DNA of 64,000 nt from Neopestalotiopsis rosae (GCA_023078685.1 JALGAS010000003.1:4092001-4156000), one strand, 5' to 3'; positions 41,893-54,441 are shown, counted from the first letter of the stretch. Notes: a model not told the origin generated them from the sequence alone. Numbers and translations: made by a program.

Positions 41893-44800
41893 GTTCCCAA
41901 GTGTTTTCCTCAGGTGGGTAGTCTTTCCATTTAACGTGGAATTGGTATCCCCGTCCGACTTTCTTATGGTCGATGATTTCCTCAACGACGTATTCTTGCT
42001 GATCGGGTTCTGTTTCTAGCGTTTCGTCGACTTTAGCGTTCTTTGGTGCTGGCTCTAGCAATGAGATATGGAAGGTTCGGTGGTTTCTCATAGTTTTTGG
42101 TAACTTGAGACGGTAATTGACATCCGAGATCTTCTTCTCGATTATGAATGCTCCGAGTTTCTTGAAGTCGAGTTTGTCGCTTGGTCGCTTGGTTTTGATG
42201 TTCTTGCGTAGAAGGTAGACTTTGTCTCCCTCCGCAAAGATTGGTCCCTCAATCTTCTTCCTATCATGTCTTTCTTTGGTCTTGCTTTGGGCCATGATAA
42301 GGTCTTTCTGGAGTTGTGCTTGCAGGTGTTTGAGCTGGTCTACACGCTGAATGGCGTGTGGTGCAAGTCCTTTTCCTCTGATTGGTTCTTTGGTGATGTC
42401 GGGTTCGAAGCCGTAATTGGCGTAGAACGGTGACATTCCGGTGGGTTCTCGTACTGCACTGTTGTATGCAAACTCCGCAAGTGGCAATAGTGTGACCCAA
42501 TTGTCTTGCTGATGATTGACATAGCATCTGAGGTATTCTTCGAGTACTTGGTTGGCTCGTTCTGTTTGTCCATCGGTTTGTGGGTGAAAGGCGGTGGATA
42601 ACTTGTGATTGCATCCTAACTGACTGATGAGTGATTTCCAGAAATTCGATGTGAATAGCTTGTCTCGATCGGAGATGATTTCGTCTGGTAATCCGTGTCT
42701 GCTGGCGATCGTCCGTAGGAAGGTGTATGCCAATTCTTCTGCGTTACTTGCTTCCTTGTATGGGAGGAAGTATGCGTACTTCGTGAGTCGTTCGGTGAAT
42801 ACTAGGATGCTATCGTAGAATACTCCAGTTAAGGGTTCCCTTGATAGTGGTAGCTTCACGATGAAGTCTAGAGCGATAGATTTCCATGCTCTGTCTGGTG
42901 GCGGTATGGGTTGCAACTGTCCATATTGCTTGTGTCGTGCTGATTTTGCCTTATTGCATAAATCGCATTCCTTGATGATGTTGCTGACGTGTTTCCGCAG
43001 CTGTGGGTAATCGAAGTGTTGTTGGATTCGCTTGGTTGTCTTGAACACTCCTTGGTGTCCACTAGTCGGTGACTCGTGGTAATCTTTGATTAGCTCTTGG
43101 AGTAGTGGTTCCTTGATTTTGATCTTCCCGTTATAGTGCTGTTGGCTGGGATCGTGTCTCCCTACTAGGTTGTCATCTGGATCTGGGCACTTAGTCATGC
43201 GTTCCGTCCAGCTGTTATGGTTGGTTATGCTCATGGTTGCATAGAGATTCATGGTCGGGACCAGTTTCCCGTTTTCTTCCATGGTAAAAAGGGTGTGTGC
43301 CTCCTTGGGCGTATCCTGATAATGATCTGGTCGTCGGCTGAGCGCATCGGCTCTTCCGTTTTCAGTTCCTCTTCGATAGCTGATTTCGAAGTTGAAGTCT
43401 GCCAAGAACTCTGCCCATCTGATTTGTCGCTTGTTGAGTTCTTTGCTGGTTGTGAACGAGGCGAGGTTCTTGTGATCGGTGTAGACTTGGACCTTGTAGT
43501 TGGTTCCACTAAGATAGTGTCTCCATTCCTTGAAGGCTTCGATAATTGCCATTAGTTCCTTGTCATGGATCTGGTAGTTGAGTTGTTCCTTGGTGAACTT
43601 CTTGCTGTAGAAGGCGACAGGGTGTGGTTTCCCATTGTCGTCCTTTTGTGTGAGCTGTCCACCCATGGCGTAGTCCGAGGCATCTGTCTCGACTTCGAAC
43701 TCCCGTTCTGGGTCTGCCATGCGCATTACTGGTTCATCCGTAATGGCTTCCTTGATTTGTTCGAACGTTTCTTGTTCCTTGGTTGTCCAAATGAAGGGTA
43801 CATCCTTTTTCGTCAGGTGCGTGAGAGGTGCGGCTATGCCTCCGAGGTTCCTGATGAACATTCGGTAGAAGTTTACGAGTCCTAAGAAGGATCTGACTTC
43901 TGTTACCGTTTTCGGGGTAGGCCAGTCTCTTACTGCTGCAATCTTGGATGGTTCCATTTTGACTTCTCCGGGGGATACGACGTATCCTACGAAGGTGACT
44001 TCTTTCTTATGGAATTCGCTTTTCTCGGGGTTGACTAGCAGGTTCGCGTCCTGCAGTTTCTGTAACACTATTTTGACATGTTGCTTGTGTTCTTCGAGGT
44101 CTTTGGAGTAGATGAGTATATCATCGAGATATACTACTACGAACTTGTCGAGGTATTCCCGAAGGACATCGTTGATCATGTTTTGAAAACTTGCTGGTGC
44201 GTTGGTTAGGCCGAAAGGCATAACCTTGTATTCGAAATGTCCGTATTTGCAACGGAATGCGGTCTTCCATTCTTCTCCTTCCTTAATTCTGATCAATCCG
44301 TACGCATTGGGCAAGTCTAGGGCCGTAAACCACTTGGCTCCGTGCAACTTGTCGCGTAGGTCCTTGATCAAAGGAAGGGGTATCGGTTCTTGATCGTGAT
44401 ATCGTTAAGCTTGCGATAGTCGATGCAAGGTCTCCATTTGGGTTTCCCGTCTTTGCTTTTCTTGGGTACGAAAAGTATAGGGTATCCTGCTGGTGAGGTG
44501 GATTCTGTAATCCATCCTTTCTGGGTCATGTCGTTGAGGTATTCTTTCAACGCTTCCTCATGCTGAGGTTTTACTGGGTATGTCGGCATGAAATGGGGTT
44601 CCTTTCCTTCCTGGAGGGGTATTTCATGGTCGTATCTTGTGTGCTTTGGTAATCCTGTTTTCAGCACTCCGCTGAACAGGTCGCTGAACTCTTGGTACTC
44701 TTCGGGTACTACAGTGTCGAGTTTCGGCTTGACATGCTTGGTCATAAGGTAAAATCCAAGTGTCTCAGGGTCGCTTGAGGGTTTGTTCTTCAAACTCTCC

Positions 44801-45150
44801 TCAGGGGCTGACTCTATTCCTGGTAAATCCCACTGGAATTGGCCTGTTTTCCAGTTCACTCGGGGACAGCTCTCCTTCAACCAGGTTATCCCTAGGACTA
44901 CATCGTAGTCCGTGATTTCTGTGATGTCGCACGTGAGTTCCTCCTTATGGTCTTGGATGTAGACTTGAATATGCGCAGTCTCCATGTCAACAATTCCATC
45001 TCCATAAGATATAGGTTGTCCATCAACAGTGTTGAGTGTGTAGGGCGTCTTCTTCCATTTCCATGGTACCTTAAGTTTATTGACGATTCTTGGGGAGATA
45101 AAAATTCCTTGAGCTCCCGTGTCTACCAGGGCTCGTATTTCTTGGTTCAT
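41777..45150 (-). pseudogene. pol: Element B pol, broken by one-base deletion
   Basis: The same Pol as in element A but in two frames: 45150-44368 (260 residues, protease and start of RT, ending at KNRYPFL) and 44371-41777 (864 residues, rest of RT through the chromodomain). The cause is a C run of four (G run 44377-44380 on the plus strand) where A has five. Reverse transcriptase is therefore truncated before its YLDD motif. It could be a real deletion or a sequencing error in a homopolymer. Confidence 0.9.
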
Positions 45151-45239
45151 GATCCTGATCGGGATCGTTAGGTGATCGTGTAGCTTGGTGCCGTTGGTGG
45201 CACAGATGGACCTTTCTGTGGTGGACCGCTTTTGCCTCT

Positions 45240-47735
45240 TTAAAAGTGGTCCAGGTCGTTTCCCGAATCCTTGTTGATTCGTCTGTTGGCGCGTCGCTTC
45301 TCGGCGCTGGTGAGTATCCGTTGATCCCTTTGTTCTCGGGTCTCATTTCTCTTCTGGCGGTAGTGTGCGTCGCCTGTGTCTTCGTCCTGCGTTCCAGGGG
45401 TTTGTCTGGGTGAGCGTAGCTCTCTTGCTAGCTCATTCAATGCTTCTATCCGAAGTTCCCAAGAGGGTGGCTTCTCTTGTCCTTCCTCTTGATATCGTGC
45501 CTCAAGCTGGGCTAGTTTATCGTTGAATTCTTTCTGCGAAGGTTCTTCCTTCGTTGGTTGCTGGGGTAATGTGAATGTCTTCTTGATTTGTTCGTTGGTT
45601 TCTTCGGATATCATGGTGACCGTGTGTCGGAGTGGCTGTGGAGGTTCTTTCCGGGTGGTATTCATTACGTTCCGGACATCGAAAGTTTCTTCCACTGGTT
45701 CAATCTTGAGCTTTCCTGATATTCTCAGGTCTCTGATGCGTTTCCATGCTTCTGCTTTGTTTTGCATATGGCGTATGCAGTCATCCTGTGGGCATGTCCA
45801 CCATGGTTTTTTCTCGTTGATCGAGCACTGCGGTGGTCTAGGGTGCAAAGCAAGTACGACATATCCTCGTGCGTCGCAGTAGCTTACTTCTGCCTTTCCT
45901 GCGTGCTCAGCTAGATGGGGGTAGCAAATGGCGTCTTTTCCCATTCGTAGTGGGAATACTCCTTGAGATGTTTTGTTTTCAAGGTGTTCGTCGCATCCCG
46001 GGTCGATGCATCCTACCCACGCGATCTGGTGGTGCTGAGGGTGCTTGATGCTGAGTCGGGGGTCGTCTCCAAATTTGGCTCCCGGGGTTCTCTGCTCCCA
46101 TGGGGTGTCGGTGGTTTTCTGGAGGATTTCTGCTAGTTGTTGCCCCGTGCCGTACATCTCCACGGCAGAGAGAGTAAACTGGGCATTGGTGTCGATTCGT
46201 CGGGTTTGTCTGAATTCCCGTTCGAGTTCATCCCTAGTGGAGGTTTCTAGTTTCGTGATGAGTTCCCTTCTTCCCTTGTAGTCGGTGTCCATGGGTTCGT
46301 AGGTATCCTCCTCATCGCTGCTAGTGTCGTCCACAGATGGGGTCGTTTGTTGCTGTCGAAGCTGTTGTTCTGCTTCTCTGACTTGGTGGTAGCCTTCGTT
46401 CTCTGAAGCGCTGCCGATAGTGTCGCTATCGCTGTCTACCAGTTGTCCTTCTGATCCGATGTGGACATTCCTTCCCAGGCGCGTCGCGGCGGCTAGGGTT
46501 CTTGGTTGCTTGGGGTACCATCCACTGTCTCGCTTGCTGGATTTATGCGTTCGACATTCGTCGTCGTAGCACGCCGTCCAGGAGAGAGAGTCGTGGGGTA
46601 CTTCTTCTCGCTTGGTGCTGTAGATCTGCTTCTTGCCCTCTGGCACTGGTTTAAATCCCAGTTTCTTTGGTTGGTTGCACTCGCTCGCGTAGTGTCCCAT
46701 TTTCCCGCAGTTGTAGCACTTGACCTTGGATTTGTCCTTTCGCTGGGTAGCGTCAAGGTCCATGGGTCCGCTGTGTTGTCCGTATGACGTCTTGTTCTTC
46801 CAGTCGCGGTTTCGGTTGTTATATCCGTTTTGTCGGGGTCTTCCCATGTTGGCGGTGGTACGGCTCTGGTATTTCGGGGTTTGTTTCTTTTCAGACCGTC
46901 GAGCGTATAGTTGGTTGTCAATGCGTACCACAAGTTCCGCGTACTGGGTGAAGTCGGTAGGTAGGTACAAGATCCTACTGATCTCATCCTTGACTTCTTC
47001 CTTGAGACCTTGATAGTATAGCATGATGCGTGTGTCGTCGGTGCAGTCCATGCGAGCGGTGATCCGCTTGAATTCTGCAGTGTATACTGACGCGGATGCT
47101 TTCTGCTTGAGGTTCTCAAGTTCTCGTTCGGCTTGTCTCTTCTCGTCAGGATCTTGGAATAGTGATTTGAGTGCTTCTTCGAATCCGGCATAGGTTCCGA
47201 AGATCTTCTGTGTCTCTGCCTTGCACTGGCTCAACATCCATCCATGTTCGCTTGCTTCAGAGAGGTATGGTTCGAACCACGCGAGGGCGCGTCCTTTCAA
47301 GAAGGATGCTGCGTGAACGATCCTCTGAAGGTCATTCTGGAAGCTTCCCATGTGGAAGGAGTGATAGGCGCGGACTTGGGCAAGGTATCCTTTGAGCCCT
47401 CCAGGCGTTCCATCATAAGGTGCGGGAGTGTTGAACTTGAGCCCATCAGTCTTCTGGATTGGCGTGGTGATGATGTTGGCTGCTCCTCGCATAGCGGTGT
47501 TGGAATCCTGGAGTTCCTGAATGAGTTTGGCCTTGCGATCCTCCTCTCGCTGGAGTCGCTTGATTTCCCGAAGAATGCTTTCGTACTGTTCCTTGGAGAC
47601 TTCGAAGTCGTCGTCTCCATCGGAGTCAATACTCATAGCTTGAGTGGGGGATTCTTGGGGTGTCTGTTCCTGAGTGGCCTTTGTTGTCTCCTTTCCTTTC
47701 TTGCTACTGCCGCTGTCCTTGCTGACGGTAGACAT
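45240..47735 (-). CDS. gag: Element B Gag
   Basis: 831 residues, the same as element A Gag by translation, including the zinc knuckle and all three W-x2-C-x4-C-x2-H modules. The frame is intact, so B RNA could still be packaged in particles made with Pol from another copy such as A. Confidence 0.92.
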   Translation of the reverse strand: MSTVSKDSGSSKKGKETTKATQEQTPQESPTQAMSIDSDGDDDFEVSKEQYESILREIKRLQREEDRKAKLIQELQDSNTAMRGAANIITTPIQKTDGLKFNTPAPYDGTPGGLKGYLAQVRAYHSFHMGSFQNDLQRIVHAASFLKGRALAWFEPYLSEASEHGWMLSQCKAETQKIFGTYAGFEEALKSLFQDPDEKRQAERELENLKQKASASVYTAEFKRITARMDCTDDTRIMLYYQGLKEEVKDEISRILYLPTDFTQYAELVVRIDNQLYARRSEKKQTPKYQSRTTANMGRPRQNGYNNRNRDWKNKTSYGQHSGPMDLDATQRKDKSKVKCYNCGKMGHYASECNQPKKLGFKPVPEGKKQIYSTKREEVPHDSLSWTACYDDECRTHKSSKRDSGWYPKQPRTLAAATRLGRNVHIGSEGQLVDSDSDTIGSASENEGYHQVREAEQQLRQQQTTPSVDDTSSDEEDTYEPMDTDYKGRRELITKLETSTRDELEREFRQTRRIDTNAQFTLSAVEMYGTGQQLAEILQKTTDTPWEQRTPGAKFGDDPRLSIKHPQHHQIAWVGCIDPGCDEHLENKTSQGVFPLRMGKDAICYPHLAEHAGKAEVSYCDARGYVVLALHPRPPQCSINEKKPWWTCPQDDCIRHMQNKAEAWKRIRDLRISGKLKIEPVEETFDVRNVMNTTRKEPPQPLRHTVTMISEETNEQIKKTFTLPQQPTKEEPSQKEFNDKLAQLEARYQEEGQEKPPSWELRIEALNELARELRSPRQTPGTQDEDTGDAHYRQKRNETREQRDQRILTSAEKRRANRRINKDSGNDLDHF

Positions 47736-47794
47736 TCTGCCGATATTGCTCAGTTAGTTTCTGGGGGAACGTACCTGAACAAGAGTGATCAAAA

Positions 47795-48306
47795 TGTAAC
47801 GACTATACTACGGGTTTCTAGAATAAACCTGAGTATAAGAGGTGTTGGGGGTTTATGCTAACAGGGAACGCTAGCCAAGATACTGAACTGAGCAATGAGT
47901 AACTGAAGATGGTGGTCCTGAAATGATTCACAAGTGTAGTCGTCAAAGCGTATTGAATGCTTCACCTATGGGTAAGATAGATGCTTAGATTGATCACTGA
48001 GGTAATGACTGTCTATGTAACCGTAGGAAATCCCTCCCTAATATATCCATTCATTCCCTCACTGATGTTTGCTTGGATCATACCAACAAGTATGATCCCC
48101 TTTGTTCTTGGATCTTATGGATCACAATGATCCTTGTGATCCATGCCAATGGATCATTGCCAAGGCCATGATCCTGTCAACACTTGTTGACAGCTGGCGG
48201 GGGTGGCTGGGTCTTTTGGCCAGGGCCGTGGTCACTGCCCCGCAGCATACCTTCTTAAGCGCCAACACAGTTGTTTGTCCTTCTGCAAGGGTGCATGTTC
48301 GTAACA
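47795..48306 (-). repeat. Element B 5' LTR (right)
   Basis: 512 bp and, by reading, identical to the left LTR. The non-TGG primer-binding sequence adjoins it at about 47784-47792. Confidence 0.95.
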
Positions 48307-49830
48307 GTGTAGTCTTCCTTTATTATCTCGTTAATTGAGTTGTCCGCCCATAGCGTAGTCCGAGGCGTCTATCTCGACTTCGAATTCCCGTTTTAGGTCT
48401 GCCATACGCATCACAGGTTCGTCTATAATTCGTTTTTTAATATCTTTAAAAGCTTCCTGCTCTTTAATAATCTAATTAAATAATATATCCTTTTTTATTA
48501 AATGCGTTAGGGGTGCTGCGATACCTCCGAATCCCTTAATAAATATTCGGTAGAAATTTACGAGTCCTAAAAAGGATCTAACTTCTTTAACCGTCTTCGG
48601 GGTAGGCCAATCCCTAATTACTAATATCTTGGAGTCTTCTATCCTAATTTCTCCTAGGGATACCACATATCCTATAAAGGTAATTTGCCTGCGATGGAAT
48701 TCGCTCTTTTCCGGATTAACCAATAATTTGGCATCCTGGAGCTTCCGTAATACCTTCTTCACGTGTTTCTTATGTTCTTCTAAGTCCTTAAAATAGATTA
48801 AGATATCGTCCAGGTAGACGACGACGAATTCGTCGAGAAATTCTATTAGGACGTCGTTAATCATATTTTAGAAATTAGCTGGTGCGTTAATAAGCCCGAA
48901 TAGCATCACCCTATACTCGTAATATCCGAGTTCGCAACGAAAACCTGTTTTCTATTCGTCTCCTATTTTAATCCTAATAAAATTATACGCGTTTAGCAGA
49001 TCTAGGGCCGTAAACCATTAGGCGCCGTGCAATCTGTCGCGTAGCGTATTTATTAATAGGAGTGGGTACCGATTTTTTATTATAATATCATTAAGCTTGC
49101 GGTAGTCGATGTAAGGTCTCTATTTTTTTGGCTTCCTATTTTTTCCCTTTTTCGGCACGAAAAGGATAGGGTATCCGGCGGGTAATCGGCTTTTGGTGAT
49201 CCACCCTTTTTTTAATATGTCGTCGATATACTCCCTAAATATTACCTTATATTAGGGTTATGTAGAGCGAACTGGCATATAATAAGGTTCTTCTCCTTTT
49301 TTGAGAGGTATCTCATAGTCGTATCGTGTATGCTTTAGTATTCCTATTTTTAGTTTTCCACTAAACAGGTCGCTAAACTCCTTGTATTCCTTAGGTATTG
49401 TTTTATTGGTATTCGGCTTAATATCCTTGGTCATTAAGTAAAATCCAAGTGTTTTAGGGCTGCTTAAGGGTTCATCCGCTGAATTTTCCTTAGAGGCTAG
49501 CTCTCTTCCTGGTATATCCCACTAGAATTGGCCTATTTTCCAGTTTATTTTGGGATTGCTTACCCGCAACTAAGGTATCCCTAGGACTAAATCGTAATCC
49601 GTAATTCCCGCGATATCGCACGTGAGTCCTTTATAATAATCCTGGATAAAAATCTGAATATGCGCAGTTTCCCGATTAATCATTCCTCCGTTATATGATA
49701 TAAGGCTCCCATCGACGGTATTAAGTGCGTAAGGCGTCTTCTTTATCCTCCTTGGTATATCGAGGTCGTTAACGATTTCCGGTAAGATAAAAATTCTTTA
49801 AGCTCTTATATCGATTAGGGCTCGTATGCG
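48307..49830 (-). pseudogene. Element C pol remnant: protease and reverse transcriptase part
   Basis: Continues the element C pol gene beyond element B. A 130-codon open piece (48472-48864) retains VVVYLDDILIYFKDLEEHKK and the RT thumb region. Upstream are the palm region and a decayed protease segment, with stops typical of RIP (TGG to TAG, CAA to TAA). Confidence 0.85.
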
Positions 49831-49929
49831 TTATCCTGCGATTCGTATTTCTATAGTTAGATAATCGTATAATTTACTATCGCTCCTAATAGCGCAAATA
49901 GATATTTCTGGGGTGGACCGCTTTTATTT

Positions 49930-52214
49930 CTTTAAAAATGGTCTAGGTTTTTTCCCAGGCTTTTATTAATTCTGTGGTTTGCGCGTCTTTTGGTGGCGTC
50001 GTCGAGGATCCGCTTGTCTCGTTAGGCGCGGTCTTCGTTTTTCTTTTAGCGGTAAAATTCGTTGCCCGTTATTTCCTTAATCGAGGGTTCCTTTTGAGTT
50101 CCTTCGTACTCAAGGTAGGGTCTTCCCGAGAGTGGTGTATTGATATTTCCCGTGGTTTCTTCCACTTCGATGGTTGGTCGGGGTTTCGAGATAGTGGAGT
50201 AATTTAGGGGTTGATTGCCTTCTTCGGTCTTTTGCACCAAGGCTTCCGCGCTTTGGTTTCGTCCTTGTATAGCGGTAATCGTGATTTTTCCCGCTGCACG
50301 GTATTTTTTAATATATCGCCATATTATGGCTTTTTTTATTGCGTGTGCTACGCATTCGTCTAGCATGCAAATATCCTATGGTCGTTCTTTTTTACCCAGA
50401 CATCGTTTTTGGGTCTTAGGGTGCAAAATAAGCATAATAAATCCCCGTTTATCGCGATGGCTTACTTCTACTATTCCCGTATCGTCTGCCCGGTAGGGGT
50501 TATTAATAACGGCTTGTCCCATGCGTAGGGGAAATATTTAGTTTCTAATTTTCTCATGGAGATGCTTCATACATCCGGGGTCGATGCAGCCGTACCATGC
50601 GATAATATCGTGCTATATATAATCTCTATAGAGGAGTTTATTATCTCCAAAAATGGCTCCTGGTATTTTTTTTATATAGGGGGTTTTGGTTTCCCCTAAA
50701 AGGATTTTTGCTAATTATTCTCTAATCGCCTATAGCTCGACGGCCATAACGGTAACGTTGGCGTGAACTCGGGGCTATCCGTTTTGGAAAATGCTGCAGA
50801 ATTCACCGGGGGTGCATTCTCGTAATAGGCGGAGAATAAATTCCCGTTCTCCGGCTTCCGTAGTGGCGTCCTCAGGTTGCTAAGGCGCCTCTTCTTCTAA
50901 ATCTTCGTCTAGCGTTTCCTCCGAGGAGCTATCATTCTCTAGTGGCTCCTGGCTTTGCTATTGCTCGGCGTATTTTATTTGGTAATAGGTCTCATTTTCT
51001 AAAGCGCTACCAATAGTATTATCATCGCTATCCACGAGTTGTCCTTTTGATCCGATATAGACATCTCTTCCTAATCGTATGGCTGCTAGGGTTCGTGGCT
51101 TCTAAGGATACCATCCACTCCCGTCCTTGCTAAACTTATGCATACGACAGCCGTCGTCAAAACACGCCGTCTAGGAGAGTAAGTCGTAAGGTACTTCCTC
51201 TCGCTTAACACTATTAAACTGCCTTCTTCCTTCAGGCACGGGCTTAAATCCAAGCTTTTTGGGTTGCTAACATTTATTAGCGTAATATTTTATCCGGTTA
51301 TAATTATAATATTTAACCTTAGATTTATCTTTTCGCTAGGTCGCGTCTAGGTCCATTAGTCCGCTATGGACTCCGTACGAGGTTTTATTTGCCCAATCAG
51401 TATTGCGATTATTACTATTGCGATTATTATTGCGGTTGCCAAGGGGTCTTCCCATATTGGCTCGGGGTTTAGTCCATATAGTGTTGCCCCTATGGCTGGA
51501 CCCTCTCTTCTCAAGTCTTCTCTTATATAGGCGGTTATCAATTTTAATAACTTTCTCGACGTACTAGTCGAAGTCGTTAGGTCTATCGTCCTTCGCTACC
51601 TCATCTTTTACATCTTCTCGCAATCCCGCATAAAAAAATATTATAAAAGCATTATCGTCGCTCCATTCGGTTTTAAAAGCGACTTGCTTGAATTCTAATG
51701 CGTATTTAGCGGCTAATCCTCGTTATTTTAGTTGCATAAGTCGTCGTTCTGCCGTGCGTACTTTATTAGGGTTGCCGAACGTTGCCTTAAATTATCGTTC
51801 GAACTCGTCGTAGCTGGCAAATACTTTTTTAGTATCCGCGTTTTGCTTTTTGCTATCATAGTTAAAGTAGTCCCTTATAGTGGGCTCGAACCAGTCGAGT
51901 GCGTCCTCCTTCAAAAATCCGGCGACGCATAAGATCTTGTTTGGTTCGCTAATAATAATCTTATTATAAAAGCGTAAATAGGCGCGGGATTAAGTGAGGA
52001 ATCCTTGGATGCCTCCATCTTTCCCGTTATATGACTGAGGAGGAGAGAGCTTGTACCCTCCGTGGCCTCCTCCCTGGGTATTAACGATCTGGGCGCTGAG
52101 CTGTGTGTTGTCGTTTTGGAGCTTATCGATTTTGGTTTATAGCTCCTTAATTATTTTAAGGAGTTCGGGTCCTCCTGCGGAGGCCGATGCATTGCTAACG
52201 GTAGAGGATGCTAT
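49930..52214 (-). pseudogene. Element C gag remnant
   Basis: Aligned to the long Gag of A and B. The expected start codon reads ATA (52214-52212), one RIP step from ATG. The CCHC knuckle (about 51270-51310) has lost cysteines to Tyr. The three W-C-C-H modules can still be read: near 51138-51173 (stop-TAC-FDDG-C-RM-H), 50566-50599 (WYGCIDPGCMKH) and 50343-50380 (stop-DIC-MLDE-C-VA-H), with two Trp codons turned to TAG. Confidence 0.8.
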
Positions 52215-52281
52215 TATTCCTATATAGAGTATTGTTTAGTGGTCTGATTTGGGTAACGTACCTAAACAAAAGTGATTAAAA

Positions 52282-52788
52282 TGTGACGAACTATACGGTC
52301 GGGTTTCTTAAATAAACCTGGAGTATAGATTTAGGTGGGTTTATGCTAATAAAATGCGCTAGCTAAGAAGATAATTATATTAAGCAAAGAATAACCGAAG
52401 TAGTCTTAAAGGGATTTATAAGTATAGTCGTTAAAGCGTATTAAATGCTTTACCTATAGGTAAAATAAATGCTTAAATTAATTACTAAGGTAATAACTAT
52501 CTATATAACCGTAGGAAATCCGTCCCTAATATATCCATTTATTCCCTCACTGATGTTTGCCCTAATCACCCAAATTGGTTAGTAATCAATAATGCTCGTT
52601 AGTAATCAGTGGTGCTTAGTGAATTCCACTGATCACTTCTGAACGTTTCCGGCGAGTCACGTGATCTCCTATCACGTGGTCTTCCGTTCAGTGGTCCTAT
52701 TCCTTCTTATTCCGCTGTGGTCCCCTGGGTCTATGCTTCTTAAGCGCCAATATCCGTTATTTGCTGGCAAGGGTGCATGTTCGTAACA
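52282..52788 (-). repeat. Element C LTR (right; 5' LTR)
   Basis: 507 bp, followed by the duplicated CCGTA. Contains a perfect inverted repeat CACGTGAT/ATCACGTG that is partly mutated in the left copy. Confidence 0.9.
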
Positions 52789-52793
52789 CCGTA

Positions 52794-53578
52794 ATTAATT
52801 AGTGGTTTAATTAAAACTAAATAACACGTAGTTAATAATTAACTACACTTATTAATTAATTACGAATAAAATAAAAGAATAATTAAAATAATTAATATTA
52901 CTTCTTTTTAACCGTTATAATTAATATTTAATTGAAAGGAATAAAAAGAAATAACTTTGACTTAATTTTAAAATAATTAACGTCTAACTAAAATACAACC
53001 CTATGTATTAATAATAAAATAACCAGAGTTATTACATTTTTATTACATTTTTATTCTTTAATTATTAGCAAGGTTAGCAATTAAATAACTAATAATTGTT
53101 TACGCGTGATTATAAAACCCACTAATTAAAATTACGCGTGATTAATTAATTTCTTACGTAGGATTACGGTAATTAATTAATAGTTTTAGCAGGATAAATT
53201 ACGACTGATTAATAATTAGCTATATTATTTAATTAATTACGAATGAAATAAAAGAACATTTAAATTTATTAATATAATTAAATTTTAATATTTACTAAGA
53301 AAATGAATTTGAAACGAAGGGAAACGTCATAATTCTGGTATTTTATTTAATTATACCGGAATTTATTCTAGGCTTTAATTTTTAAAGTGTTTATTATTTA
53401 TTCATTTTTACGTTTGTTAATTTAAATAATTATCTCCAAAAATATTACAAATTAAATGGGAATAATAAAAATAAAGCAGTAAGCGCAAGATACTTCGTTT
53501 TTATTAATTTATTTCATTCGGTAAAAAATATTAGCTTAATTATTTAATTAATTTAAAGTTTTTAAAATTTGTAAATAA
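52794..53578. other. AT-rich decayed repeat DNA
   Basis: Looks like the right half of the hAT-type element into which element C inserted: the text to about 53005 matches 59,640-59,760 and ends in an ACAACCCTA terminus. The rest is unassigned TA-rich sequence without a gene. Confidence 0.55.
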
Positions 53579-53886
53579 CAGGGTTGCAACGATTAATTTT
53601 AGTTATTAGTTTTCATTAATTAATAAATAAACTACGTAATTTTACTCGAGCAATTAATTAAGCTACGTAGTTTTACTCACCCTACTAATTAATTACCGTA
53701 GTTTTACTCACCTTATTAATTAATTACGCGTAATTTTAGTTATTTAAGTGAATAACTACGATTTTCCTTTATTAATTATTAAAAATCTAATAAAACGAAT
53801 AAAATTAAAATAATTAACCTATCTTTAAATTACGGTTTAAAATAATAATTATAAGGCTATTTTATTTAATTTGCTTCATTAATTAA

Positions 53887-54341
53887 CAGGGTTGGCAGCT
53901 TGAGTTTAAGTTTTGAGTTTAAGTTTGAGTTAACTTAATTAAGTTAAGTTTTACTTAAGTAACTAATTAAATTAATAAGTTTTACTTACCGTTTTAAAAT
54001 TTATTAAATTTTACTTAAGCTATTAACTAAATTAATAAGTTTAAGTTAGCAGTTTTAAAAACTTAAAAGAAATTAGAATAATTATTAAAAACCGAATAAT
54101 AACGGATAAAAGAAATTAAATAATTAGTTTTATTCGTATTTACGTCTTTTAATTAATTCCGTTAAGTTTTTTATTTAAAATCCTTTATTTATAAAATTAA
54201 TAATTTAAGTTTTAAGTTTGAGTTTGAGTTAACTTATTTAAGTTGAGTTTTACTCAAGCAATTAATTAAATCAATGAGTTTTATTTACCGGTTTTAAAAA
54301 CTCACTTAAGTTAACTGCCAGTTAACTCAAAGCCAACCCTG
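53887..54341. mobile_element. hAT-type MITE, CAGGGTTGGC family
   Basis: 455 bp with inverted ends CAGGGTTGGC/GCCAACCCTG and a perfect 8-bp target duplication TTAATTAA (53879-53886, 54342-54349). The interior is made of TTGAGTT/AACTCAA-like short repeats. Same family as 57,352-57,854. Confidence 0.85.
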
Positions 54342-54441
54342 TTAATTAATAAATTATTAATTATATTAATTCTTTGATTATTAGTTTTAGTTATTTAATG
54401 ATTAAACTACGTAGTTTTACTCACTTTATTAACTAACTAAC

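Larger units (their letters stand above)
40633..48306 (-). mobile_element. Element B: second young copy, inverted relative to A
   Basis: 7674 bp with 512-bp LTRs, target duplication GTGTA at 40628-40632 and 48307-48311. It is one base shorter than A, explained by a run of four instead of five Cs in pol. Gag and antisense proteins are the same as in A. It sits in the RNase H coding region of element C. No RIP. Confidence 0.95.
30028..52788 (-). mobile_element. Element C: RIP-decayed Ty3/gypsy chromovirus, host of nested A and B
   Basis: Bounded by 507-bp LTRs (30028-30534 and 52282-52788) and a perfect 5-bp target duplication CCGTA (30023-30027 and 52789-52793). Without the nested elements and their duplications it is about 7.4 kb. 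The LTR copies differ by many transitions, mostly C/T and G/A with CpA/TpG targets, the mark of RIP. Internal order on the minus strand is gag, pol and an antisense cysteine-rich frame, homologous to A and B but a different family: its LTR U3 half is unrelated in detail. Element A interrupts it at 31230-38904 and element B at 40633-48306. All frames carry stops, so it is dead. Confidence 0.9.
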
